From Cristatella mucedo (lineage: Eukaryota > Bryozoa > Phylactolaemata > Cristatellidae), in the NCBI GenBank assembly GCA_009760855.2, contig WPIO01000057.1, positions 2,537,001-2,601,000 of the forward strand: DNA of 64,000 nucleotides, written 5' to 3'. Position numbers and translations under genes: made by a program. Below are positions 22,501-33,636 of the stretch, in pieces; positions within the stretch are counted from its first letter, which is position 1; each line of letters opens with the position of its first letter. The notes below the pieces were generated by a model that worked only from the letters and a program-made list of their open reading frames with translations, searched no databases and was not told the DNA's origin.

Positions 22501-23177
22501 TAACACCTGAGTAGGACAAGCGACTCCAACAATTACAATACCATTACATACATTACATTACAACTATGACAATACCGATTTTCACAGGTGGCTGGTGGAA
22601 GTCAGGCTGGCACATCTCGCAAACTGTTGTTGACTTGCAACTGCACTTTGTTTACTGCTAGCTAAAAGCATCGCATTGAACTCGACTATCAATAAAAACC
22701 AGCTATGGTAGACTGTCATTAAGTGGAGGGGGCATGGTCTCACACTCATCCGAGACGACCTCTTCTGTGTCGCCCAATAAGCAAAGGCTTTCGCTCGGTA
22801 AGCGAAGGCTTTGCCCTCCTCAATATGTCACGCTCGGCATGCGTCGAGCTTGCTACTGCCATGCTCATGACTGAGCCGGCAGTGGTCAACCGTGACTTGA
22901 GACAGCTTCTAGAGTGAAGCCTTCAATCTCTGAAGAGGCAGGCGCGTTCAGGTGAAAAGCACCTGTCTCGAGCCACCGGAGCTAGGTCTACTAGCCATAG
23001 TTTCTTGTGTTTTGTTTCGTAAGAGCGTTCCTCAGCTACATGGCTGACTTCAAGAGTTAGCGACACTTTCATTTCATGCAAGGCCATCAGTCGTCCTTTC
23101 GGGGTGTGGCTGATTGGTGATGCAGGCAAGTTCGTCTTGGCACCACAATGCACAAGAAGAAGCCGGCCCTATCCTGT
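22501..23177. other. Unassigned sequence
   Basis: A short ttacattacat run near 22548 may be a stray LINE-B tail. Otherwise nothing recognised. Confidence 0.4.
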
Positions 23178-23420
23178 CTAAACGAGTTCAAATTTTAGCA
23201 ATATTATGCAGCCGAAAGTAGGCAGACTTGACTGTGGAGCTGATGCGGTCGTCTAATGAAAGGTCACTTCGGAACCTCACGCTTAGATTTCGTGCAGATT
23301 CAACAGAAGATATGCTTGCAGAGCCGATTTTGAGCGTTAGCCTTTCCAGTTTCTGAATCATACTTGGTTTTCCCATAACAAGTTGATTTTATCATCATTT
23401 ATTTTAAGAAAATTTGTCGG
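23178..23420 (-). mobile_element. LINE-A internal ORF2 fragment
   Basis: The minus strand encodes MGKPSMIQKLERLTLKIGSA and DLSLDDRISSTVKSAY, matching LINE-A after the YADD region. It has neither a 5' part nor a tail. Confidence 0.85.
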
Positions 23421-23751
23421 CGAGCTGCCATAGCTCACACTACAGGCTCACAGCGATTGGGCAGACATATGCAGTGATGTACCCCTGGTTTTGGCCCAGG
23501 GGTCAAGGTGCTTGCCCTTGACCATGCATGCACGCATGTGCAAGCACACACACATACCAATATACTAGATAAAAGGTTTTGTAGTGCACAAAGCTAAAAG
23601 AAGAAACTGCTAACCTGTTAGTCCCTAGAAATGTCATTGTTAAATGCCTCCAATCTCATGAGCACGTGTGGCATGGTGAACTTACAGAAAACCCGGCAAT
23701 GCATCCGGCTGCATGCTTGGACCGGGCCAAAGGACTGCATGCCCGACCGAA

Positions 23752-24058
23752 AATATAAAATATATAATTCAGTTATATAGCTACCTCAGAGAACTTGATC
23801 TCTCTCTGAAGGTGCTTCACATTTGCCACGATGCTCGACCCCACGACCGCGGCCGTGCTGGTTTGGCCCAGTGGTTAAGGTTATGGCCCCGACTGGCCGA
23901 GGTCGTGGGCTCGAGCCCGGCAGCATATGTGAAGCGCCTGAACCGAGGTTAAATTCTCTTGGGGCTTAATGAAAGTGAATTATATATATCATATGCAGTC
24001 AGCTTGATCGCGGTCGAAGCGAGCACCTGGATCTGCTGGGCTAAACCAGCACAACAAG
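23752..24058 (-). mobile_element. SINE1 split by a second SINE1 in opposite orientation
   Basis: The outer minus copy gives its tail and B-box at 23755-23851 and its A-box at 23995-24058 (agcgagcacc...gctaaaccagcac). The inner plus copy is at about 23855-23990 (gctggtttggcccagtgg to gaattatatat). The pair makes an imperfect inverted repeat of about 100 bp per arm. Confidence 0.8.
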
Positions 24059-24985
24059 AACGACGTGACTTCGCTCGTCAAACTAGTGATCCAATAATTG
24101 CCTGTGGGCTCCTGTAGGAGCTTCAAGCTTCACCAGTGTTCGAGGCTAGGCAAATGCACAGGAAAATGCCTCCAGCAAAGATCGGGAGAGATCAACGAAA
24201 TAGTAGTACGACTGGACAATTATACAGCCCGAGCCTGAAGATCAGAGTCAAATTGAGCAAGTGTCTGCTAGCAGCCAGCAGGCAACACCCAGGGCTCTCG
24301 GGCACAGCCAATGCAGAGGAATGCAAATGGTGCACATTCGTTGGGGACATGTCCAACCGTAGCTGAGATTCAGACCAGTCACTCCTGATCCCCAATCCCT
24401 GCAACTAGACAGCCAATGCATGGGGCTCATGCTAAAAGAAGCAGCCCTTCGAGCATTGCCACCTTGCCAAACATGCTAATATCGTGCTCTCTGCAGACGC
24501 TGCTGACGCTGCCCAGTTCTATCGATAGTAGAGGGCACTGCCCCGGCTGCCTCTTGGCAGAGCACAAGGGGGTGACATGTCAAGTGACGGTTGCCATCCT
24601 GTTGGCAAAGTCAGAAGTGACCTAGGCTGGAACGACCGAGCCGCCTCACCTCGGCCCATTCGGGAAGAGAGAGACGACTGGAGATGGTGAAAGCTGGCAT
24701 TCTGGGCAGTTTTCACTTGATCGAAGCCGAGCGGCTAGCAAGCACACTTCGCTCCACACAAACAAGGTGCACAAGCCAGCCGCCAGTGTTCCTGCCATCG
24801 GCCTAGCAGCTTCAACTCGGCAGGGCTCCTAATGTATGGCCCTAATCTCAAACTTTCTGCTGCCATGGAAATGCAGTGCTCAAAAGCTGACTTGACTTAC
24901 TATGTAGGGGTTGCAGCTATCGACTGGCTGATCACCAGTTCCCTAGTGCACTCGCTTTGTTTAAGTTTCACGAGGGATAAAAGGC
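24059..24985. other. Unassigned sequence
   Basis: Nothing recognised. Short open frames on both strands have no motifs. Confidence 0.4.
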
Positions 24986-24989
24986 TGCT

Positions 24990-25135
24990 GATGCCGGTGC
25001 ACCCTCTACTACTGCTGCTATTACCACTGCTGCTACCACTACCACTGCTGCTGCTGCTGCTGATGCTGCCTCTACTGCTGCTGCTGCTGCTGCTGCTACC
25101 ATTGCTGCTGATGCTGCAGCATCTGCTGCCAGTGC
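24990..25135. repeat. (CTG)n-rich trinucleotide tract
   Basis: CTG/CTA/CCA trinucleotides run over about 140 bp. Read as protein it gives poly-Leu or poly-Ala, but I see no surrounding exon. Confidence 0.9.
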
Positions 25136-25345
25136 GCTGAATGGCTTAACCATAAGCTGTTATATGGTGACCTTAGAACAGTTGCATAACAAAATGAGGG
25201 CATGCATTAGCAAAGGCTGTTGCTGCTGCATTAGCAGCTGCTCTGAGGCAGGCTTGGTAGATACACCAAAACGGGATCACCAGCCATCGACAAATGCTTG
25301 TGAGACCGACTGCGAGGATCACCTGGAAAGCTGGATCGTCTCAGG

Positions 25346-25496
25346 CCACGCTGGTTTGATACAGTGGTTAAGGTGCTCGCCTGACCAAGGTCTAGCCGAG
25401 GGCGAGGGCTTGAGCCTACTGGCATACCTATGTGAAGCGCCTAAATAGAGATTAGGTTCTCTTAGGGCGCTATACAAAGGAATGAATTATATTATC
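25346..25496 (+). mobile_element. SINE1 copy
   Basis: 'cacgctggtttgatacagtg', 'accaaggtctagccgag', then the tail 'agagattaggttctcttagg' and 'gaattatatt'. Confidence 0.85.
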
Positions 25497-25525
25497 GAGT
25501 GAAACTATGGACGACAGTGAACAGA

Positions 25526-25825
25526 TTGGTGAGCCGTAATGGCTCACTAGGTAAGGCGGTTGCTTTTTACGACCTGGGGGCCCCGAGGTCGTGGGTTCGA
25601 ATCCTGTAATAATAATAATAATAATAATTCACTTGATAAAGCGCCCTCAGAGAACTTAATCTCTCTCTAGGCGCTTTACATTTGCTGTAAAGTGAAATGC
25701 AATTGAAGGGTAAGCGGTGGTGGGCGATCCTTTATCGCCACTGCATGAAGTGGTGATAGCCGTCAAGGCTGTTCTGTCACTATACAAAAGGAGGCTGTTA
25801 AATCAGCTAGTATTTATTTATCTAT
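25526..25825 (+). mobile_element. SINE2 split by a LINE-A 3' fragment
   Basis: The head runs to 'gggttcgaatcctg' (25606). The rest resumes near 25714 with 'ggtgggcgatcctttatcgc' and ends 'gttaaatcagctagtattta'. The insert is about 105 bp of minus-strand LINE-A 3' end. Confidence 0.88.
25607..25713 (-). mobile_element. LINE-A 3' end inserted in SINE2
   Basis: (AAT)n then 'gcgccctcagagaactta' and 'ggcgctttacatttgctg', cut at 'gaagggtaag'. It is the shortest LINE-A copy in the window. Confidence 0.9.
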
Positions 25826-25861
25826 TTATTTTAATGGACCAACCAACGACATGACATGCAC

Positions 25862-26494
25862 ATGGCCATGAACTGGCCAGAAAAAGCAAATAGGCCACTG
25901 CAGATGGCTATGGATATGGCTGCAAGGCTAGTTTTCAAGTTCCAGAGGTTTGACCGCGTGTCTCATTTGCTAAAAGAGCTAGGATGGCTGCAAGTTGATC
26001 AACGGATACAGAGCAAAGTTCTCACACTGACCCACAAGGCCCTCCACGGCTTGGCTCATCCATACCTAGCTGAACTGCTGCCCCGCCCCCAGTTTCAGCC
26101 CCCTCGTACCCTCAGATCCTGTATTGATAATAAATTAGCTGTTCCATTCCTCTACTTAAAGACCGTGGGTGACAGAAGCTTTAGCTCTGCAGATCCTAGA
26201 CTGTGGAACTCGCTCCCACAATTCTTATGCAGCCACAACTACTCTCCTGCTGCTGCGACGAGGTCTCATCCTTTTTAGCAGTCCTGAGCTGCTATTTCCA
26301 TGCTACTCACTACCTCAACTGCTCACCTGACTGCTATGCTTCCCACTTTCTCTTTGCTGTGTGAGACGAAGTCTGTTGGCTATCGAATGCATACGCCTAG
26401 GCTGTGAGTGTGCTATACAAAACTCTCCTGCGTAACACTCACAAAGTCTTTATTGCTTTGTGGAGTGACAGACGGAGATTCATTGCATTACATT
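25862..26494 (+). mobile_element. LINE-B 3' part with ORF2 C-terminus
   Basis: The plus strand encodes ARLVFKFQRFDRVSHLLKEL and GWLQVDQRIQSKVLTLTHKA, ending SSADPRLWNSLPQF. The 3' region ends 'cattgcattacatta', the LINE-B tail. Confidence 0.9.
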
Positions 26495-26689
26495 AGAAAG
26501 AACCTGGGATATTGATAGACAGGCGTCCACGAGTGACGAATGACATTGGCACGATGACAGCCGGTAAAGTTCGTTGCCCACTGACAAACCTGACCACTCA
26601 TACGTTAATGTAGAGTAAAAATTAGCTGATTCAGCAGCGTCGTAGGAATTATTGTTATTACTATTACTATTGGCTGTTACGACGCAGCC

Positions 26690-28200
26690 AAGCGACAACC
26701 GATGCAGTCGCTGGCCGGCGTCGGGGTCGATCGCTGGGATGCATTGCATTGCGGTCAGTTCGAGTGCAGCTCACCCAACTGACACAGTCGCTAGTCAAGT
26801 TCAGCGGTTTCGTTTTGCTCTCAGGCCAGAACGAGGCGGCTGCCCGCAAACCTGCGTTTTAAGATCGTTCGCCGCATGCGTCACCGCAACGAGCTGGGCA
26901 GAGGCGTTCTGCTGCCGCGTAACGACGCTCTGCCGCAGCCGAACCCTACGGCGGCGGCGGCGGCGGCGGCTGTGGCGACGATGGTCGCGAGGCCACGAGC
27001 GAGCGACGAGCGCAAAACGTGCCACGCGCACGACATAAGTCGAGCGCGCCGTCTGGACGATGTTTTCTCGTCGCGAGACGTTGTCTGTGGCACCACTCTT
27101 GCGCGGCGGAGGCACGGAGCAGCGCGAGACGGAGCGGCTACGGTGCTAGCGAAGACGGCTGCAACGCGAAACCAACGCACTCGAGCCGAGGAGGCAGCCC
27201 GCCCCATGAAAATTGGTCTGAGGGCTTAAGCGCGAGGGCTCAGTCTTCCTACTAAGCGAACACCAACAGTAAGCTAGCCGACCAGTTGACGACGAGGTCG
27301 GGGAGCTGGCTTCGCGCGACCCGTGTGCGCCTGCCGCGCCCGGTCGACGGCCCCGGCGCGGTAACCAACCGCCGGCTCTAGAAAGCTAGCAGCGCTCTGC
27401 TCCGGACGTCGGCTGGCTGGCGTTGTCGCCGCGACAGCTCCGAGCGACTCCGATGAATCGTAACAGCCGCGCACTGCTATGGCGTCACGAAAAGTGCGAG
27501 AGAGAACGTACGGCAGAAACTAACCTTAGACTCATTTCCCTTTTTCTAAGCAGCCAGCGGTATAGCCGCCCATGGCAGCGGTCGTCAAGAAATCAAGCAT
27601 GGCTACGAAAACAATGAAGTGGAGGTAACTCCGCATGCTGCCCAAGCTGACGCCACCTGACGGCGGGCGCATCCGCAGCTGAAAAGGCTTGCGGCGGGCG
27701 CGGCCCTTGGCGAGCTTTGTGTACGCGCTCGCTGTGGAAAGCGGATGACGTTGCTCTACGGTGCAAATCTCCATCGACTGCAGCCAGCGTACTGAGCTGC
27801 GGTCCTCATCCTGCCGTGGACGAACGAGCGTGCGTATATCCTACCCGCGCGTCGCAGAATTCCGAACCCCTCCCCCCCCAGGCATCGAGCGAACGCTTTC
27901 ACTGCTGCGCTTTGCTGAAACCCGATTCCTCACGCCCCGGCCGTACATATACTGCCGTAATTCGAGCGACCCGCTCCGTCGCTCCGTTGGCGGCGGCTGC
28001 GGGTTACAGCCACCACCCGGAGCGTTACGGTCCGGTCTCGCCACTATTCGCGAGCGACCCGTCCCGCGACCTTTTACCCGCCCGAGGTGAGCGGATATGG
28101 CCGTCAGCTTGCCTGTCCGAATGCTGCCTCCTGCTCGCAGCATTCCGGGTTTGATTCGCTCTGCGATTCCTAGGAGCCGCGAGTTCGTTCGCTGTACTTG
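26690..28200. promoter_or_regulatory. CpG-rich region
   Basis: CpG dinucleotides are dense on both strands (for example the GCG run near 26953 and gcgcgcc-type segments to 28100), in sharp contrast with the AT-rich flanks. This is the look of a CpG-island promoter or 5' exon region. No TATA box or exon pair could be fixed. Confidence 0.5.
27532..27774 (-). CDS. Putative small membrane protein ORF
   Basis: A complete ATG-to-TGA frame of 80 codons lies in the CpG-rich region. It starts MEICTVEQRHPLSTASAYTK, then a basic stretch (KGRARRKPFQLRMR), then a hydrophobic segment YLHFIVFVAMLDFLTTAAM of about 19-22 residues long enough to span a membrane, and a short tail ending EKGK. A GT donor-like aag/gttagt follows about 10 bp after the stop, so this could also be part of a longer 5' exon. 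I recognise no family. The basic-then-hydrophobic order would favour a single-pass protein if translated. Confidence 0.22.
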   Translation of the reverse strand: MEICTVEQRHPLSTASAYTKLAKGRARRKPFQLRMRPPSGGVSLGSMRSYLHFIVFVAMLDFLTTAAMGGYTAGCLEKGK

Positions 28201-28282
28201 GACTCACTGCCGCGCCACAGTAGTTACTTGGTTTGCTGCGCCTTGAATATAACAATACTGATTAAGTTTATCTTAATCATAA

Positions 28283-28616
28283 ATCATTTGAACAGCACCC
28301 TTAGAGAGCTTAATCCATGTCTAGGCACTTCACGTTGCCGTAGTGCTCGAGCCCACGACCGCATGGGTCAAAAGAAACCCCTTGGCCAAACATGGGTAGC
28401 ATAGCAATATATTTAATTCATTTGTATAGCGCCCTAAGAGAGCCCAATCTCTATTCAGGCGCTTCACCAATGCCTCGGGGCTTGAGTCCACGACCTCGGC
28501 TGGGACCTTGGTCTGGGCAAGCACCTTAACCACTGGACCAAACCAACAGTGATAATTAGAGATCGTCCGTACACCGTCCTAAGAGAACTTAATCTCGATC
28601 GAGACGCTTAAAAGCT
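28283..28616 (-). mobile_element. SINE1 cluster: one clear copy and two remnants
   Basis: The clear copy is 28409-28549 (taattcatttgtatagcgcc to ggaccaaaccaac). Eroded tail and B-box pieces lie at 28283-28363, and a tail-like piece at 28570-28616. Confidence 0.75.
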
Positions 28617-29034
28617 CCTTGAAGCTTAGGTATTGCTTTTCTACCTAGGGGCTTATGGCACACGCGTTATAAAGCATGCGCAACCTACTACCGTGCTTAC
28701 GACAGTACTCTAAAAGAAAAATAAGGTCACTAATCGCCACCGGCGAGTACGACCTATGGCTAGTAGCCTGCACTGAATCGTGCACGCAAACCAAGCAGTA
28801 AGTCAAAAAGGCAGTCTCGCTGTGGCGAAGATTAACAGGTAACCAGAAAAGCTGAGACCGAAAAGATGCAAGGTAATGGCAGGTAGCGACATACCCGAAA
28901 GTTATTTCCAGACTTTCGGTGCATACGAGGTAAAGGCTGCATCACCAGAAGACTTCGATTTAGTTCGATGAATTATTTTGTGCGAGAGTACACCGGAGGA
29001 CCAATTGGGTCATACGGATAGGCAGGTGCTGGCG
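28617..29034. other. Unassigned sequence
   Basis: The 28900-28985 part (gactttcggtgcatacgagg) vaguely resembles the LINE-A 3' region. Otherwise nothing. Confidence 0.35.
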
Positions 29035-29330
29035 ATAATAATGATTATAATAATAACACATTTGATAAAGCGCCCTTGGAGAACTCAATCGCTTTCTAGG
29101 CGCTTTACATTTGCTGTAAAGGAAGCACGATCATGTAGTTAGTGGTAGCACGCTATATGAGCAACAGGAATAACATGGTTAGGGTTGACATGCACAGGGT
29201 CAGCATGCAAGTGTGGTTAGAGGCAGCATGCACACTGTCAGTACGCATAAGAACATCAAGGAGGAATCACAGGGACCTACTAAATGCTTTGATGAATAGG
29301 TGCGGTTTTATTTTCTTTTTAATGCGAGAG
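29035..29330 (-). mobile_element. LINE-A 3' end
   Basis: (AAT)n-like start, hairpin with 'gcgcccttggagaactcaat', then 'gggttgacatgcacagggtc'. Ends near 'gcggttttattttctttt'. Confidence 0.9.
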
Positions 29331-29653
29331 TTCGTAGGCAATGCCCGCTATTGTACGCCTGTGACCCTTCATCACTATCAAATTTAATTCTCTTGTTAAA
29401 GGTTGAACCTGAGAGATCAAGTAATTTATTGGCTTGTTTGGGTTTTGCATTTAACGTGATATTGAGTCTTTCTATACAAAACTTCTTGTGTATCGTGCCG
29501 AACTTCGGGATTCAGAACAATCCCCTGTTAAACTTCAACGAATTTGGATGCCGTGCTTAAAAAAATTGAAGCAAATTGAGGATTTGATGTAATTTCAGAT
29601 GTATTTACCACAATTGCCTACCTAGCGCCAATTCTGCTGAGATTTAAAGCTGA
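29331..29653. other. Unassigned AT-rich sequence
   Basis: Nothing recognised. Confidence 0.35.
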
Positions 29654-30195
29654 GATACTAGCTGATTTAACAGCCTCTTTTGAATGTAGTGTAATGTATC
29701 TCCTGCTATGACTCCACAAAGTCTTAAAGACTATGTGAGTGTTACGCGGGAGAGTTGTGTACAGCGCACTCCCAGCCTAAGCGGCTTTCGGTAAGCATTC
29801 GGTAGCCAACAGACTTCGTCTCACGCAACAAAGAGAAAGTGGGAAGTATAGCAGAGTCAGGAGAGCAGTTGAGGTAGTAAGTAGCATGGAAATAGCAGCT
29901 CAGGATCGCTGAAAAGGATGAACCATAGTCGCCAGCAGGAGAGTAGTTGTCGTTGTGTAAGAATTGTGGAAGCGAGCTCCACAGTCTAGCCCTTGCAGAG
30001 CTAACGCTTCTGTCGCCAACGGTCTTTAAGCGGAGGAATGGAGCAGCTAATTTATTGTCCCCAAAGGAACTGAGGGCGCGAAGAATGACATAAGAGCCTT
30101 TACGGCGGTGACCGCCGCTTGCAGCTGAGATCAAGGATCTCCCATAGCAGTAGTCGAACCCGGGATCGAGGTCCAACTGCCTTACCTAGTTTGAG
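29654..30195 (-). mobile_element. SINE2 split by a LINE-B insertion
   Basis: The inverted SINE2 tail is at 29654-29688 (agctgatttaacagcct). The body and head resume at about 30085 with 'ataagagcctttacggc' and reach 'ccttacctagtttgag'. A LINE-B 3' fragment fills the gap. Confidence 0.85.
29689..30084 (-). mobile_element. LINE-B 3' fragment inserted in SINE2
   Basis: It starts with the inverted tail (gtaatgtatctcctgctatg), passes 'caaagagaaagtgggaag' and ends in ORF2 C-terminus at 'ctgagggcgcg'. The pentamer gaatg lies at both junctions as a possible target-site duplication. Confidence 0.88.
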
Positions 30196-30527
30196 ATAGC
30201 TAATATGAAGCTACACCAAGAGTGCATTAATGGTGGCTGCGTGATATTAATTACTATTTTTAAACTACAAGATGCTATGGGCGATAAGGTGGCCAACGTA
30301 GCGCAGGTGTAGGCCCTAGTTAAAGCTCTGTGAGATGAAATCGATAGGCCCGATGAAAATATACGTATGTTCATAAATATACATACAATATATATATGGT
30401 TTAAAAAGCCAGATACTTTGATTTTATAGTAGAGGTAGAGCTGAGCATAAAGGTCTAAAGGTGCACGCCTTCTCCAATAACATTTTGAGCTGACCACGTC
30501 AGCGGCCGAGGGTTTCCCGAGACCCAT

Positions 30528-30612
30528 TAATTGTAAAGCACCTAGAAAGAGATTAAGTTCTCGGCGTGCGCTTTATCAAATGCATGATTATTATTACTAT
30601 TTTTATTATTAA
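30528..30612 (+). mobile_element. LINE-A 3' tail
   Basis: 'aattgtaaagcacctagaaa' with hairpin and (TTA)n-like tail only. Confidence 0.75.
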
Positions 30613-30896
30613 GGCCCAGCTCATAGTCCTGACAGCTGTTGATGCCCAAGATTAAGAAAAAAGCTTCAACGACAGTGGTGAAAAGGCTTAAGCCAATCCT
30701 TTACAATAATTAATCATGGAGATTAGCGATAACCGGAATTAATTTAAAAAAACGGCGCGATGAAGCCAAACAATAACACCTACCATAAATGTTTGTGCTA
30801 GGTATTCTATTATGATTGCCGATGAGGGCCCTAATGCAGGAAGGGGCCAAAGACATGGCGGCGTATTAAGTCAGCCAGATTGTGACTGCGAGATAA
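30613..30896. other. Unassigned sequence
   Basis: Nothing recognised. Confidence 0.35.
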
Positions 30897-31240
30897 AAAT
30901 ACTAGCTGATTTAGCAGCCTCTTTTTGTATAGCGACAGAAGAGTCTTTACGGCTATCACCACCGCTTGCAGCGGCAAACATGATCTCCCACTATAATAAG
31001 AATAATAATAATAATGCACTTGATAAAGCGCCCTCAGAGAACTCAATCTCTTTCTAGGCGCCTTACATTGACTGCAAAGGGAAATGCAATTTAATGGTGA
31101 GTAATAACATGCTTGATAAACAAACAACATGAATAACACGGTTAGGGGTGAAATGCTAGGGGTGACATGGTGACACTACAGGATTCGGTTCCACGACCTC
31201 GATCCCGAAGTCGTGGAACCAAGGTCGTGATAAGCGCCCG
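30897..31240 (-). mobile_element. SINE2 split by a LINE-A 3' fragment
   Basis: SINE2 tail and body occupy 30897-30993, ending 'gatctcccact'. The head resumes at about 31171 with 'actacaggattcggttcc'. The break lies just downstream of the B-box, the same place as in the 25.6 kb copy. Confidence 0.85.
30994..31170 (-). mobile_element. LINE-A 3' fragment inserted in SINE2
   Basis: (AAT)n-type start, hairpin, 'gcaaagggaaatgcaattta', ends 'ggggtgacatggtgac'. The trinucleotide act flanks both ends. Confidence 0.88.
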
Positions 31241-31540
31241 CTCAAATTAGCTCATATCGACAGCACGAGGTTCCAATTGAACTGCGCCGATGATTTTGCA
31301 AACAATTACAGCTAGTCACAACCTTTCGGTAATAAGGGGTCAATTTGCCATAATTTTCAGGCAGTCTTATAAATGTTGCTTGACTATTAATGCATTACGT
31401 AGTAGCAATTTTGAAAGCGAATTTGAACTAAAGCGTCCTGCAGCCGGAAGAGGAATACCTTACTCCCAAGAGCCATGCCCTTTCCGGTAAGTTTGCCGGT
31501 CACTTAAGCCTATGACGGCACCTGCACGCACGCACACACA
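31241..31540. other. Unassigned sequence
   Basis: Nothing recognised before the TA repeat. Confidence 0.35.
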
Positions 31541-31544
31541 TTCA

Positions 31545-31645
31545 TATTTATATATATATTAATATATATATATATATATATATATAGTTTATATGCAAAT
31601 ATATATACGAGTATGTATATACAGTATATATATATATATATATGC
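31545..31645. repeat. (TA)n microsatellite
   Basis: Interrupted TA runs. Confidence 0.93.
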
Positions 31646-32644
31646 GAGCAAGTTTACATACACCTAAGACACGTACATACAGTTGTCGGCTACTTAGACC
31701 ACTTCATTTCGCTTCCTGCCTGACAGCGGGTCAGCATTGAGGCTGCACTCGAGTGGCGCTGCGGTGTGGCGTGAGGTGGCATTTCCTTGGGCGCCCTTCC
31801 CGTCCCGCCCCCGCCGCGAAAGCGCGGCAGTCGGAATCAAGCTAGCAGCGTTTCGCGGTGAATCGCGTTCACGCAACTGCGTCGAGCGAAGCGCGGCCGA
31901 AGCGCTCGGCGCTCATCCGCTAAACGGACGCGTCGAAGCGTAGGCGTGCTAATGCGGGCGCGGCCGGAGACACCGCCGTCGGAATTCGACCATTGTACAG
32001 CTCAACCGTTCGACCATTGTAGGCCGACGTCAATGAACGAACGGGCCCGCGGCGGCTGGCGGCAGCAAAACACGGCGTGCGCGCTTACGGCACGCCCAAA
32101 TAATACGACGCGGCCACTCAGCCGAAGAGCGTGCTCTGACCGCGAGTCGCCGACTCGCCAGGCGGGCGATCGTGGCTCCAAGTGCCCCCGGCGTGTTTAC
32201 GCAGTCGCATGCGAAAGCGCGTCGTAAAAGCGGCCCGTGTTTGGGATTAGTTGCTCAATTCCAATCGGCCCATTGTCCCGTCTGCAGCCGCTCACGAGCG
32301 CCAGTCGTCGAAATCTAAATGGTGACAGCCGGCAGCGCGGGCGGCCGGCCGGCGTCCGAGATCCTCAACCGCCGCAGCGACCGCTCTGGAAATGCGCGCG
32401 CCTCACTCGGGCCGCACTGGCGCCGGAGCGAGAGCGCTGACACAGGACCGGCGGCGCACGGTTGCAATTTCAACGGCCGCGTCGGTACCGCTGTCGGCGC
32501 GTTCAAGCGTCTCGTTCTTTCGCAGGCCTGCACGCGCACAGTCGTCGGTAGCGCGCCAACGCGTTCGCGGGCGCGACGAAAATGAAAGTGAGGCGGCCGG
32601 GCCACTGCTTAGCGAAGCTGAGCCGCCTGTCCCTCGGTTCTTAG

Positions 32645-32790
32645 TCCCGGGCAAATGTGCTCGTGATTCGCGACCCCGGTCGTGGGTTCGAGTCCTGGGA
32701 AGGCAAGCCGGCATTGCCTTCCGAAAACGGAGCGATAGCCACTGCAGCTGTTCGACTCGACGCACGCGAGGCTGATGAATCAGTTGGCGT
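32645..32790 (+). mobile_element. SINE2 diverged copy, GC-rich
   Basis: 'gtcgtgggttcgagtcctgg' (B-box), 'gagcgatagccactgcagct' and 'gcgaggctgatgaatcag' follow SINE2 order, with more G and C than other copies, matching its CpG-rich surroundings. Confidence 0.6.
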
Positions 32791-33026
32791 TCAATTTACT
32801 GTCGTGCCAAGACGCGAAAGCCGGCCGTCTACGCGAAGATTGGGTGACCCAGGTAACGGCGGTCGCTGGAGCTAATGGCTTTCGGCATCGGCGGTCGCCG
32901 CACGAATTGAGCGACCATCGCGCCAGCGCCGTCCGCCCGGCTGCAAATAGTCGGACTCAATCGCCTCGACGGACCACATCGCGTTGTCGGCCAATTAAGC
33001 CCGTCTGTCCCGTCTTGGTTGGCCCA

Positions 33027-33189
33027 ATGGCAGCAGCCATGGCTGCGGCGGCGTTCGGCGCTCGCCGCTCTGCCGCTGATCCATCGACGGCCCTGCATGA
33101 GCTGGCGAAAGACGAGGACGGCAGCCGGTCGTTCTCTGGTTCTCGGGCACAGTCTGGAGCGGTTTTTTTACTCTTCGGCGGCGGTCTAA
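33027..33189 (+). CDS. Putative first coding exon
   Basis: ATG at 33027 in a good context (cccaATGG), with a second in-frame ATG four codons later. It encodes MAAAMAAAAFGARRSAADPS, then TALHELAKDEDGSRSFSGSR, up to a strong donor tctaa/gtgagt at 33190. An Ala-rich N-terminus at the edge of a CpG-rich region, cut by a consensus donor, is typical of a first exon. No matching downstream exon was found on the plus strand within the window, and I recognise no domain. It could be chance. Confidence 0.28.
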
Positions 33190-33199
33190 GTGAGTGACA

Positions 33200-33636
33200 C
33201 TATCTACAGCCTACCTCGCGATTCGCACTGCAGGCTCGGAAAAAATAATCGCATCGGCTGGATTTATAATCTGATGTAAACCCAAGTTTGAGCCGAGTAC
33301 AGCAGTCCTGAAAGCAAAAGATTAGAAAAATTACGCAGCAGTAATAGGCGCAGTTCTAGATACGTCGTAGGAAACAGCTGGGTCGCCGAAGCAGAATTGA
33401 ACGAAGTTCGAATCGTCAACGATCAAATGAGCCATAGCGGGTTCGACGAATTACCGCAATCCACTCTAATTAAGCTCTCAAACCTACCTGAAATTGGTAG
33501 CACAAAACATTAAGTGGGAGTGAATATCATAGTACACCAACTTTTCTATCTACTCGCCAAATTTCAGGTCATTGCGCTCACGAGTTCTCGTGTAAATTAG
33601 CTACAAAGACGCCTATCTATACCTAATCCACCGCAG
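33200..33636. other. Unassigned AT-rich sequence
   Basis: Nothing recognised. Confidence 0.35.

Larger units (their letters stand above)
31720..33190. promoter_or_regulatory. CpG-rich region
   Basis: CpG-dense sequence over about 1.5 kb (many cgcg, gcgg and cggc words on both strands), bounded by TA repeats on the left and AT-rich DNA on the right. It contains one eroded SINE2 (32645-32790). It is the best candidate promoter zone for a plus-strand transcript starting near 33 kb. Confidence 0.5.

Noticed and set aside
22723..23153. Frames on both strands as extra CCDC66-like exons
   Set aside because: The donor near 22960 leaves two bases, not the one needed by the exon at 14817, and the sequence match is not convincing.
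26876..27229. Overlapping GC-rich frames on both strands
   Set aside because: CpG-rich DNA has few stops; no frame has a motif or splice support over the others.
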